Shown here piece by piece: positions 31,927-40,095 of a stretch of DNA of 52,692 nucleotides. Every line of letters begins with the position of its first letter. Position 1 is the first letter of the stretch. A model generated the notes under the pieces. It ran no database searches, had not been told where the DNA came from, and saw nothing but the letters and a program-made list of their open reading frames with translations. Made by a program: the position numbers and the translations under genes. The DNA comes from Candidatus Buchananbacteria bacterium (GTDB taxonomy: Bacteria > Patescibacteriota > Patescibacteriia > 2-01-FULL-39-33), in the NCBI GenBank assembly GCA_903888345.1, contig CAISTG010000055.1, positions 1 to 52,692 on the forward strand, written 5' to 3'.

Positions 31927-33291
31927 TTATATTTCGTAAATTTCATTTTTCTTTGGAATCTGAGTTTTTAAATTCAATTTGATCTTAATTCCGTCTTCTA
32001 GCATTAGATTAGATTTTTCTTCGCCATGATCAATAAACACTAATTGCGGCTTCGGCTGATTAATATTTTTGAGCCAATGCAAAAGCTTTGGTTGATCAGC
32101 ATGAGAAGAATAGGAACCAATGGCAGTAATTTTTGCCTTGACATTAACCTTCTCGCCATCAATCCAAACGCGTTTCTCACCGTCGCGTAATTGCCGACCA
32201 AGAGATCCATCAGCCTGGTAACTAATGATTAACATTTGATTTTTGGCATCAGGCAAATAGCGCTTTAAATGATACAGGATGCGACCGCCGTTACTCATGC
32301 CGCTACCGGCCAAAATTACTTTTGGTGCTGGGACGCTGTTAATCTTTTTGGATTGATCAACGGTGCGAGCCAATTGCAAGCCTTCAAATTTAAAGATATC
32401 GTCGCCAGATTCAATTCGCTTTCTTGATTCTGCGTCAAATAAATTAGTATACCGTTTATAAATATCGAGGGCGTTAATCGCCAAAGGACTATCTAAAAAC
32501 ACCGGTACTTTAGGAATTTGTTTGGTTTCCGCCAAATAACTCATTTCATACATAATCTCTTGCGTGCGTTCCAAGGCAAAGACTGGGATCATCAAGACGC
32601 CACCCCGCCCAATTGAGTCTAAAATGGCTTGGCGCAACAGATTAACCCGCATTTCTGATGGCTCATGAATGCGCCCACCGTAGGTAGATTCTAGCACGAC
32701 AAAATCGGCTCCGTCAATCATCGCCGTATCTCTAACAATTGGTGCTGGCGGGTTGCCCAGATCTCCAGAAAATACGATTTTTTTCTTTTTAATCCCCTCT
32801 TTGACCCAAACTTCGGCAATTGCCGAGCCCAAGATATGACCAGCATCTTTAAGTCTAACAGAAACCTCAGGTGAAATCTTCTCAATCACATCATAATTAA
32901 TGCCCCAAAATAATCCCATTACCCCATAAACATCCTTGTCTTTAAAGAGGATCGGGCCACCATGTTTCATCGCCTCCTCCTTAAGTACCTTGGCCGAATC
33001 CAGTAAAATTATCTCTGCTAATTCCTTGGTGGCGTTAGTGGAATACACCTTACCCTTAAAACCATCTACATATAATTTTGGCAACCGACCACAATGATCG
33101 ACATGCGCATGAGTCAGAATAACAAAATCAATTGTAGCCGGATCAAAAGTCCAGGCTTCAAAGTTTTCTTCACGGGCAAATCTTGAACCTTGAAACATGC
33201 CACAATCAACCAAAAACTTAGACTTTTTAGTTTCTATTAACATGCAAGAACCAGTCACCTCACTGGCCGCACCATGAAAAGATATTTTCAT
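31927..33291 (-). CDS. Beta-CASP metallo-beta-lactamase RNase
   Basis: 454 aa. Metallo-beta-lactamase motif HAHVDHCGRLP, later metal ligands DAGHILGSA and SGDLGN, a beta-CASP insertion with DSPLAINALDIY and SGMSNGGRILYHL, and the RNA-specificity C-terminal part with GSYSSHADQPKLLHWL. This is the CPSF/Ysh1-like bacterial family, likely a ribonuclease in RNA decay or processing. Confidence 0.92.
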   Translation of the reverse strand: MKISFHGAASEVTGSCMLIETKKSKFLVDCGMFQGSRFAREENFEAWTFDPATIDFVILTHAHVDHCGRLPKLYVDGFKGKVYSTNATKELAEIILLDSAKVLKEEAMKHGGPILFKDKDVYGVMGLFWGINYDVIEKISPEVSVRLKDAGHILGSAIAEVWVKEGIKKKKIVFSGDLGNPPAPIVRDTAMIDGADFVVLESTYGGRIHEPSEMRVNLLRQAILDSIGRGGVLMIPVFALERTQEIMYEMSYLAETKQIPKVPVFLDSPLAINALDIYKRYTNLFDAESRKRIESGDDIFKFEGLQLARTVDQSKKINSVPAPKVILAGSGMSNGGRILYHLKRYLPDAKNQMLIISYQADGSLGRQLRDGEKRVWIDGEKVNVKAKITAIGSYSSHADQPKLLHWLKNINQPKPQLVFIDHGEEKSNLMLEDGIKIKLNLKTQIPKKNEIYEI

Positions 33292-33336
33292 ATTTACAAT
33301 TAATATTCTATATATATTATACTAAAAAAATGCCAA

Positions 33337-33366
33337 ATAAAAAAGCCGCCTATTTTTCAAAGCGGC
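33337..33366 (-). terminator. Intrinsic terminator overlapping a stop codon
   Basis: Minus strand AGCCGC...GCGGCT then TTTTTTAT. The first stem arm is also the last codons (Pro, Leu) of the 33357-33653 gene. Confidence 0.8.
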
Positions 33367-33653
33367 TGGCCTGACTCGTCTTTGGGCCAGTTAGGTGCCA
33401 ATTCCTGCAAACACTCATAAAGATCTTCAGTAATGTGAAACCAGAATTTTTCGAAACACTTCGGGCATTCCACTATGACTATACCAACCATTTTATCATT
33501 GCCGGTGAATTTAGGTGAATCAGTTGAAAAACCGATAACGACCTTAACGGAATTCGGATAACCAAAATCATAATTACAGTCGAGACATTGCCAGCCACCA
33601 GCATAGCGAATATCTGGCGTATAAAAAGTGCCCCAGCCAACTCGTTTACTCAT
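33357..33653 (-). CDS. CxxC/NWP-family small protein, copy A
   Basis: 98 aa. One of four tandem relatives. Shared plan: N-terminal W-G and Y-A-G, CLDC, a VIGFS strand, VECPKC, WFH, and a C-terminal PNWP followed by an acidic tail. Two CxxC pairs suggest one zinc site. The family is unknown to me. ATG at 33653 lies 6 nt after GGAGG and overlaps the end of copy B by 8 nt, so A and B are coupled. Confidence 0.65.
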   Translation of the reverse strand: MSKRVGWGTFYTPDIRYAGGWQCLDCNYDFGYPNSVKVVIGFSTDSPKFTGNDKMVGIVIVECPKCFEKFWFHITEDLYECLQELAPNWPKDESGQPL

Positions 33654-33948
33654 CATCAACCTCCTTCGGCCAATTTGGACAACATTTTTGCGCCATTTCA
33701 TAATTTAATTCATCCAAATGAATCCAAACTTTTGTCTGACACTTCGGGCAATCAAGAATTACCATCCCTAATACTGGACGATCACTAGACTTAGGACTAC
33801 TAGAACTAAAACCGACAATATATCGCCACCAAGCGGATGTTTCTCGGCCGATAAATCCGAAATTACAATGTGAACACTGAAAATCTCCGGCATATTTTAT
33901 AAATGGCTCCCATTTCATTCCCCAATCCTCAGGTTTTTGTATCATCAT
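33646..33948 (-). CDS. CxxC/NWP-family small protein, copy B
   Basis: 100 aa. Same plan: WGMKWEPFIKYAG, CSHC, YIVGFSSSSP, LDCPKC, WIH, CPNWP. First of the A-B pair, driven by the promoter at 34093-34121 with a leader of about 140 nt. Two adjacent ATG codons (33948, 33945) are both possible. Confidence 0.65.
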   Translation of the reverse strand: MMIQKPEDWGMKWEPFIKYAGDFQCSHCNFGFIGRETSAWWRYIVGFSSSSPKSSDRPVLGMVILDCPKCQTKVWIHLDELNYEMAQKCCPNWPKEVDDE

Positions 33949-34092
33949 GACTCTCCCTTAGCCACTTCTGGCAAGTTTTCTATAGTCTATTTGCTCAAAT
34001 AACCAAACACAAGCGATAGGCGCTCCCACGATAAGGATCTTCAGTGAGGTTTAGTCTCTATAAATGTTAAGGAACGTAAATATCCATAAATC

Positions 34093-34121
34093 AAAATATC
34101 ATGCGAAATAGATTTTGTCAA
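34093..34121 (-). promoter_or_regulatory. Promoter of the copy B-A unit
   Basis: Minus strand: TTGACA (34116-34121), 17-nt spacer, TATTTT (34093-34098). Leader motif GTTCCTTAACA at 34075-34085; the leader is unusually long. Confidence 0.65.
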
Positions 34122-34129
34122 CCAAATAA

Positions 34130-34154
34130 AAAAGCCGCTTTTTTTAAAGCGGCT
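34130..34154 (-). terminator. Intrinsic terminator overlapping a stop codon
   Basis: AGCCGCTTT with AAAGCGGCT (34133-34154) and a minus-strand T-run. One arm encodes the last residues of the 34144-34458 gene. Confidence 0.85.
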
Positions 34155-34458
34155 CACCATTCTCGTCTACTGGCCAATTAGGATAAGCTTCGTTGGCAAC
34201 TCTAATTGAATTAATTGTTGACTCATAGCAATGCAACCAATACCGTTTAGTGCAATTGGGACACTGAATAATCAGGGTTCCAACAACATCACGATAGCGT
34301 GATTGATCACCAATTGACTTGAGAACAACATGGGAAAAACCGACCAACATCTTACCCCAATACACCAACTCCTGCGGACAACGAGTGCATTGTAAGTCAT
34401 TACCCCAAGCAATTGACGGATCAATTTCAACCCCCCATTCTGGCGGTCTATTTTCCAT
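34144..34458 (-). CDS. CxxC/NWP-family small protein, copy C
   Basis: 104 aa. WGVEIDPSIAWG, CTRC, MLVGFS, IQCPNC, YWLH, YPNWP and an acidic tail ending EPL. ATG at 34458 follows AAAGGAG; it lies 1 nt after the stop of copy D. Confidence 0.65.
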   Translation of the reverse strand: MENRPPEWGVEIDPSIAWGNDLQCTRCPQELVYWGKMLVGFSHVVLKSIGDQSRYRDVVGTLIIQCPNCTKRYWLHCYESTINSIRVANEAYPNWPVDENGEPL

Positions 34459-34459
34459 T

Positions 34460-34753
34460 TCAAACTCCTTTCGGCCAATTAGGACATCGATGTCGGGCCT
34501 TTGCAACTAAATCAGCGGCAGCGTGCAGATAAAATTCACGATGGCAACAGGAGCATTCAATAATAAATGCCCCAATAATTCCACCACATCTGTCGGCATC
34601 AGTCTTTGTCGGCGGAGCGTCTTTCGTAAAACCAACAATCCGTTCATACATTCCACGACCCCATAGGCGAGTCCGGCAATAATCACACCACGAATTTTCA
34701 GCGTGCTCAATATCTGTCGTATAATAAACGCCCCAATTCATTGGAATATCCAT
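34460..34753 (-). CDS. CxxC/NWP-family small protein, copy D
   Basis: 97 aa. NWGVYYTTDIEHAE, CDYC, RIVGFTKDAP, IECSCC, FYLH, CPNWPKG. First gene of the D-C pair; ATG is 7 nt after GGGAG. Confidence 0.65.
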   Translation of the reverse strand: MDIPMNWGVYYTTDIEHAENSWCDYCRTRLWGRGMYERIVGFTKDAPPTKTDADRCGGIIGAFIIECSCCHREFYLHAAADLVAKARHRCPNWPKGV

Positions 34754-34797
34754 GGTTTTTCTCCCAGTTTACTGTTAAAGGACGAACTTGATTCACT

Positions 34798-34826
34798 ATA
34801 TTATCATATTATTGATATTTTGTCAA
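34798..34826 (-). promoter_or_regulatory. Promoter of the copy D-C unit
   Basis: Minus strand: TTGACA (34821-34826), 17-nt spacer, TAATAT (34798-34803). Leader motif GTCCTTTAACAG at 34772-34783. Confidence 0.75.
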
Positions 34827-34879
34827 CATTATAAAAACGACCCCCATATTTAGGAATCGTTCCTATGCAAATGATTCAG

Positions 34880-35701
34880 TTATTCTTTTTCTAAAGTTAA
34901 GATAATTGCATGCAAACCCTTTATATCAGAATTAGCTGCATTCTCACGCAAACATTGCCATTTCCAGAGCGGGAAATTCAACAATATCTCCAAAAATTTA
35001 TTGCCATTGTAAAGTTGGGCATTCTTAGTCGTAATCCTACTGCTTTGCTCCGTACAATAAGTTTCATACTCAACAATTTTTAGATGATTATCGCTACATA
35101 ATTGCTGCAACTGCTCGAGCGTATAACCGGCACGCTTGTGGCCATAGGGATCGTGTAAGATATCTGGCTCAAATTTTTCGATTTCTTCGACTGTCGCTAG
35201 TGGCACGCTAAAAATCATTTTACCACCGCTTCTGAGCAATAAACACCATTCAGCAAAAGCGTGCTGGTCAAGAAACAAGTGTTCCAACACTTCAATCGCC
35301 ATTACCTTATCAAATAGTTGCTCACTCTGATTAAAGTATTCGCGTGTTTTAGTGATATTGGCGCGTTCAATTTTAGCAGTCGACTGCAACTCCTGACCCA
35401 TACTCTGAGCAATCTCGACAAAGGGACCATCATCAATACCTGTTATCTCCGCACCGGAGCGCGCAATAAAATGTGAATAAAACCCGCGACCACAACCGAT
35501 ATCCAGAATCCGCTCGCCGGCTTGTGGTGCTAATCTTTTAATTACTTTCGGGAAACGCATCGCCCCACCGATATCCGGATAACCGAACACCTTAATATAA
35601 TATTTGAAAACAGTGGCCAAAAAATCACTGCCCAATTTAAAATTTTTTTTAATTTCTGCTACCGAAAGTTCACTAACAAACCGACCATAGGACTGTTGCA
35701 T
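34880..35701 (-). CDS. Class I SAM-dependent methyltransferase
   Basis: 273 aa, soluble. SAM loop DIGCGRGFYSHF, acidic residue after the second strand (TGIDDG), and VMAIEVLEHLFLDQHAF, LLRSGGKMIFSVP (UbiG-like motifs). An N-terminal extension of about 60 aa and a C-terminal helical part. The substrate cannot be predicted; glycan or lipid methylation is possible because envelope genes are near. Confidence 0.85.
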   Translation of the reverse strand: MQQSYGRFVSELSVAEIKKNFKLGSDFLATVFKYYIKVFGYPDIGGAMRFPKVIKRLAPQAGERILDIGCGRGFYSHFIARSGAEITGIDDGPFVEIAQSMGQELQSTAKIERANITKTREYFNQSEQLFDKVMAIEVLEHLFLDQHAFAEWCLLLRSGGKMIFSVPLATVEEIEKFEPDILHDPYGHKRAGYTLEQLQQLCSDNHLKIVEYETYCTEQSSRITTKNAQLYNGNKFLEILLNFPLWKWQCLRENAANSDIKGLHAIILTLEKE

Positions 35702-35779
35702 ATTTTGAATAATGATTAAATTATCTGCTTTAATTATAGATAATTATCGTTTAAGAGTCAAAGCTCCAAAATCGACTAA

Positions 35780-35813
35780 AACAAAACTGCTACGTAACAC
35801 CTTACGTAGCAGT
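35780..35813 (-). terminator. Intrinsic terminator of glmS
   Basis: Perfect 12-bp stem ACTGCTACGTAA/TTACGTAGCAGT (35786-35813) followed on the minus strand by TTTGTTTT. Confidence 0.85.
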
Positions 35814-35833
35814 TAGTCGTCTATATTTGCAGT

Positions 35834-37657
35834 TTATTCTACAGTCACTGATTTCGCCAAATTTCTTGGTTTATCGACATCATAACCTCTACCGGTACCG
35901 ATATAATAGGCAAAGATCTGTAATGGTACTACAGCGAGCAAGGCTTCCAGCATTTCAATGGTTTCCGGCACATAAATCACATCATCAGCTAAGCTGGCTA
36001 AAGTGGAATTGCCCTCAGTGGCGATTGCCAAAACCTTACCGCTACGAGCCTTGATTTCCTCAATATTGCTGACCATCTTTTCATAAACAGTGTCACTTAA
36101 AGCTAAGGCAACAGTCGGGAAATTTTCATCAATCATAGCAATTGGGCCATGCTTCATTTCACCAGCACCATAACCTTCTGCATGAACATAAGAAATTTCC
36201 TTAAGCTTTAATGCGCCCTCAAAAGCAATTGGGAAAGTATACTTGCGACCCATAAATAAGAAGTCATCAAATTTGGCATACTTACTAGCCACAACTTTAA
36301 TTTCAGCCTCCTTGCTGAGAATGGTTTTAATCTTCTCTGGGAGCGCCATAATCTCCTGAACAACTTTTGTGTACATTTCAGTTTCGATGGTTCCGCGAAG
36401 TTTTCCGAGATATAAAGTAAAGAGAGCAAACAAGGTTACTTGGGACATAAATGCCTTGGTAGAGGCAACGCCAATTTCCGGTCCAATTTGATTAAACATA
36501 ACCGCATCAGATTCACGAGCAATCGTCGAACCGACAGTATTAACGATGGAAACAACGAGAGCGCCTTGGCGCTTGGCTTCACGAATAGCGGCCAAAGTGT
36601 CAGCAGTTTCACCAGATTGGGTAATAGAAATAATCATCGTGCCCGGTTCCACAATCGGACTGCGATAACGGAACTCACTGGCATATTCAATTTCTACCGG
36701 TACCTTGGCGATTTCTTCAATCATATACTCACCCACCATACCGGAGTATAAAGCGGTACCGCAAGAAGTAATAATGATGCGTTTAATGTCTTTTAATTTA
36801 TCAGCGACAACATCTAATTCTGGTAACTTAACTTCTAAAGTTTCCTCATTTAATCTTCCTCGAATTGAGTTCTTAATGACATTATCTCCTTCCATAATTT
36901 CTTTCATCATGAAATGATCATAGCCACCCTTTTTGGTTTGCTCGACACTCCATTCAATAACCTGGGGTTCACGCGCAATCGGCGCTCCTTCTAAATCATA
37001 CAATTGATAAGTGTCAGCGGTTAACTCGGCCCATTCGCCGTCATTTAAATAAATAACCCGTTTGGTATGCGGTACGATCGCTGAAGGATCAGAAGCTACG
37101 AAATTTTCGCCGTCACCAATACCCAAGACGATTGGACTACCCTTTCTAGCGATATATAATTTCTCCGGCTCATGAACACTAGAAATTACCAAGCCATAAG
37201 TACCACGGATGGTCTTTAGTGCCAAAAGTAAGGCCGCTGAAAAACTGATACCTTCCTTCAAGTTTTCTTCGATCAAATGAGCCACAACTTCCGTATCAGT
37301 TGCCGAGGCAAACTTGTGCCCCTTGGCGATCAATTCTGCCTTGAGCTCACCATAGTTTTCGATAATACCATTATGCGCTAACCAGATCTTACCCTCGCAA
37401 TCGCTGTGCGGATGAGAGTTAACTTCGGACGGCACGCCATGAGTTGCCCAACGAGTATGAGCTAAGCCAACAGATCCCCTAAGACCGTCACCAACCTTGG
37501 CCTCTAAATTCTTTACTTGTCCGACCGCTTTAACGCAACCGGCGCCAACCACATAGAGTCCGGCTGAATCATAGCCACGATACTCTAACGCCTTGAGACC
37601 ATTAATTAATATCGGTGCCGCCTCTTGCTTGCCGATATAACCAAAAATTCCACACAT
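35834..37657 (-). CDS. glmS: Glutamine-fructose-6-phosphate aminotransferase
   Basis: 607 aa, full length. Makes glucosamine-6-phosphate for peptidoglycan. N-terminal glutaminase domain with catalytic Cys2 (MCGIFGYIG), HTRWATHG, and HNGIIENY; two SIS domains with TSCGTALYSG, SITQSGETADT and STKAFMSQ; C-terminus DKPRNLAKSVTVE. No glmS ribozyme core was found in the leader. The gene follows an intrinsic terminator of a short transcript by about 165 nt. Confidence 0.97.
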   Translation of the reverse strand: MCGIFGYIGKQEAAPILINGLKALEYRGYDSAGLYVVGAGCVKAVGQVKNLEAKVGDGLRGSVGLAHTRWATHGVPSEVNSHPHSDCEGKIWLAHNGIIENYGELKAELIAKGHKFASATDTEVVAHLIEENLKEGISFSAALLLALKTIRGTYGLVISSVHEPEKLYIARKGSPIVLGIGDGENFVASDPSAIVPHTKRVIYLNDGEWAELTADTYQLYDLEGAPIAREPQVIEWSVEQTKKGGYDHFMMKEIMEGDNVIKNSIRGRLNEETLEVKLPELDVVADKLKDIKRIIITSCGTALYSGMVGEYMIEEIAKVPVEIEYASEFRYRSPIVEPGTMIISITQSGETADTLAAIREAKRQGALVVSIVNTVGSTIARESDAVMFNQIGPEIGVASTKAFMSQVTLFALFTLYLGKLRGTIETEMYTKVVQEIMALPEKIKTILSKEAEIKVVASKYAKFDDFLFMGRKYTFPIAFEGALKLKEISYVHAEGYGAGEMKHGPIAMIDENFPTVALALSDTVYEKMVSNIEEIKARSGKVLAIATEGNSTLASLADDVIYVPETIEMLEALLAVVPLQIFAYYIGTGRGYDVDKPRNLAKSVTVE

Positions 37658-37819
37658 AAATTTATGTTATTATTAGTATATTTACCCTGTTTAATATGAT
37701 TTGGATTATCCATCCATATTACCATTAACGATATTTTTATTAACTTTATCATTGACCCGTAATCTAGACTAAGTCCAAATCATATCCGCCGCGGCGGAGT
37801 ATTTCACGGGGTTTTAAAC

Positions 37820-37957
37820 AAACAAAAAATTCTCCCAGTTGGAGAATTTCAACGCCTCATCTCTCGGACAATCCGACAGACGAGGCTAAATCTGATTTTG
37901 CCCGCCAGATAAAGCTTGCTCCATCAGACGGGTAATTGATTTAATAATAGCTTTCAT
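37820..37957 (-). ncRNA. Candidate small RNA or 23-codon leaderless gene
   Basis: A complete minus-strand unit of about 137 nt: promoter at 37964-37992, a hairpin at 37854-37886 (13 bp with two mismatches, 3-nt loop), and an intrinsic terminator at 37824-37849 (AAATTCTCC/GGAGAATTT plus T-run). The first base would be the A of an ATG that opens a 23-codon frame (MKAIIKSITRLMEQALSGGQ...). It may be a small RNA, a small peptide gene, or both. It lies between the lipid kinase gene and glmS; the rest of 37658-37995 shows no gene. Confidence 0.5.
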
Positions 37958-37963
37958 AACTTA

Positions 37964-37992
37964 ATGATAATTGATTGGCGCTAGGCTGTCAA
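37964..37992 (-). promoter_or_regulatory. Promoter of the short transcript
   Basis: Minus strand: TTGACA (37987-37992), 17-nt spacer, TATCAT (37964-37969). Confidence 0.7.
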
Positions 37993-37995
37993 CTT

Positions 37996-38892
37996 TTAAA
38001 CCGCCTTGCCTTTAACAACCACACCTAAGGCGCGAGGCAAGACTTCTATTTCTATGACATTTGACACCTTGATTCTATCCCCGTCAATTTGCGCAGATTT
38101 TAGAAATTTTTTTCGTCTGATTTTTATCTTGAAATACTTATTATCCAAAGCAAAAATATGCTTCGGCGGATTAACATAAAACAAAACACCTAATGCCGCC
38201 TCAAGCATCGAGAAAAACGTTTTGTTGGTCACCACATATAGATTAAAAATCCCGTCAGCAATACTAATTTCCTTTCGCGGTTGAAAACCATAAAAATTAA
38301 AAGCATTAAAGATAATCAAGCTATTGCCCTTAACCCAGAATACATGATTTTGTGTTTCGATGCGAAATTTTATGCGGGGAATCTTAATTTTATTCCAAAA
38401 GAGACGCAACACATAGCCCACCGAACCATACCTACTCTTTAATGAATTTTCGGTATCAATAATCACCGATGAAACATACCCCAAAGAAAAACCGACTAGG
38501 AAATATCGCTCTTTATTGAGTCGCCCCACATCAATTTTCTCTACTTCAAAATGGTCCAAAACACTTAATGCTTCTATCGGCGTGGTTGGAATTTTCATTG
38601 TTGAAGCCAAGACATTAGCTGAGCCGAAAGGAATAATAGCAAGGGGCGCTGAAATATGACGCGAGATAATTTCTCGGGCGGCAACCTTAACTGTCCCATC
38701 ACCGCCAACTGCCACCACTATTTTAATATCAGATAAATCCAATGCCGCGATATTTTTTTCAAAATCAAAATCCAACAATAAAGTAATTGACTTGTACTGC
38801 AAGTCATTGAGCTTGGTTTCGACCAACTTCCTGACATCAAGTTTGGAAGCGAGGCCGGCCGTGGGATTAAAGATAACTAAGGCTTTATTCAT
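37996..38892 (-). CDS. Diacylglycerol/lipid kinase family protein
   Basis: 298 aa. DagK/YegS-like: NPTAG (residues 9-13), VAVGGDGTVKVAAREI (the nucleotide-binding GGDGT), PFGSANVLA, then the beta-sandwich C-terminal domain with a DGIFNLYVV stretch and AQIDGDRI. It phosphorylates a lipid alcohol; the exact substrate (diacylglycerol, undecaprenol or other) is unknown. Confidence 0.9.
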   Translation of the reverse strand: MNKALVIFNPTAGLASKLDVRKLVETKLNDLQYKSITLLLDFDFEKNIAALDLSDIKIVVAVGGDGTVKVAAREIISRHISAPLAIIPFGSANVLASTMKIPTTPIEALSVLDHFEVEKIDVGRLNKERYFLVGFSLGYVSSVIIDTENSLKSRYGSVGYVLRLFWNKIKIPRIKFRIETQNHVFWVKGNSLIIFNAFNFYGFQPRKEISIADGIFNLYVVTNKTFFSMLEAALGVLFYVNPPKHIFALDNKYFKIKIRRKKFLKSAQIDGDRIKVSNVIEIEVLPRALGVVVKGKAV

Positions 38893-38940
38893 AAGCTAAT
38901 TATAACATAGTCGGATTAATTTATCTAAATCACTCGACAG

Positions 38941-40095
38941 TTATTGTAATAATTTATCCAAATAGGTTTCAATCGTAAATTGCTGCGCCGCCTGCAGGCA
39001 TTTAGTTTTTAGTGGTGGCACCTTCTCGCGATTGGCCAAAATGAATTCAATCTGACGCTGTAAGTCAAATTGATCCTTCGGTTTAAAAAACCAGCCAGTT
39101 TCGTTTTCTTTGACTAATTGAGCCAAAGCACCAATTCTCGCGACAAGCGCCGGGATACCATGAGCCTGTGCTTCGACCACCACCATACCAAAACTCTCCG
39201 GTACGCGACTAGGATTAACCAGTAAATCGGCAACTGACCAAATTTTGTGTTCAAGTTCAGCAGTCGTAAGTCGACCCAAAAATTTCACTTTTTTATTATC
39301 GAGAGCTAATTTTTTAACTTCCCTTAACGCCGCACCATCTCCGGCGACCAATAATTGCCAATCGCCACTTAAACTATCTACTGCTTTAATCAAATCGATA
39401 ATACCCTTATAATCTTCGACTTGGCCGACAAAGGCCATAGTAAAGGTAGCTTGTTCTTTTGGTTTCGCCAGCTTGATTTTTAGATTTGGCGGAAGCGGAT
39501 TACCCAAAACGGACAAGCTTGATTTAGGAAAAAAATGATAGCGCTGATAAATATTGCGAAAGTATTCGGAAGGGAAAATAACAACTGACGGACTAGCGAA
39601 CAACCAGCGACAAACAGTTAAATAGAGTCGATAAGTCCAGTGTAAACTAACCTCGTTATTTAGTACACCCGCCGGATTAATCAATTGCACATCATGAATC
39701 GAATGAATATTTCTAATCTTTAATATTTTTAGCAGGCGCGGTATTTCATAACTCAAACCCTTGAGACTATGAGTCAAGGCGAGATCTGGCTTTTCACGAT
39801 TTAAAATTTTATAAATCTGCCAAGTTTGCCAATCATTAAACATATCAAAAATATGCCAGCCAGCACGCTTCCAAGCCGGTTGTTTTCCTAAGTCAAAAAA
39901 ATTAAAGATATTACGCGATTTAATTTTATAAACCTTAATGCCTCCAACCTCTAATACTTCATCAACGCGACCGACCGAGACGACAACCACCTCATGGCCC
40001 CGTTTCTTCAGGCCCTGAGCGATATTTTCCACGACCACTTCCGCACCACCGCGAGTTTCTGGTTTGTAGATTGAATGTAAAATTACGATTTTCAT
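38941..40095 (-). CDS. Glycosyltransferase family 4 (GT-B)
   Basis: 384 aa. N-terminal domain with PETRGGAEVVVENIAQGLKKRG, C-terminal GT1-type domain with FVGQVEDYKGI, VAGDGA, FLGRLT and the donor-binding PSRVPESFGMVVVEAQAHG. Probably builds a surface glycan. Starts 4 nt inside the end of the neighbouring glycosyltransferase gene (ATGA type), so both act in one pathway. Confidence 0.93.
   Translation of the reverse strand: MKIVILHSIYKPETRGGAEVVVENIAQGLKKRGHEVVVVSVGRVDEVLEVGGIKVYKIKSRNIFNFFDLGKQPAWKRAGWHIFDMFNDWQTWQIYKILNREKPDLALTHSLKGLSYEIPRLLKILKIRNIHSIHDVQLINPAGVLNNEVSLHWTYRLYLTVCRWLFASPSVVIFPSEYFRNIYQRYHFFPKSSLSVLGNPLPPNLKIKLAKPKEQATFTMAFVGQVEDYKGIIDLIKAVDSLSGDWQLLVAGDGAALREVKKLALDNKKVKFLGRLTTAELEHKIWSVADLLVNPSRVPESFGMVVVEAQAHGIPALVARIGALAQLVKENETGWFFKPKDQFDLQRQIEFILANREKVPPLKTKCLQAAQQFTIETYLDKLLQ

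Noticed and set aside
37658-37995. glmS ribozyme upstream of glmS
   Set aside because: A GCGCC stretch exists near 37978 but it lies within the promoter spacer, and the ribozyme core sequence and pseudoknot partners are not found.
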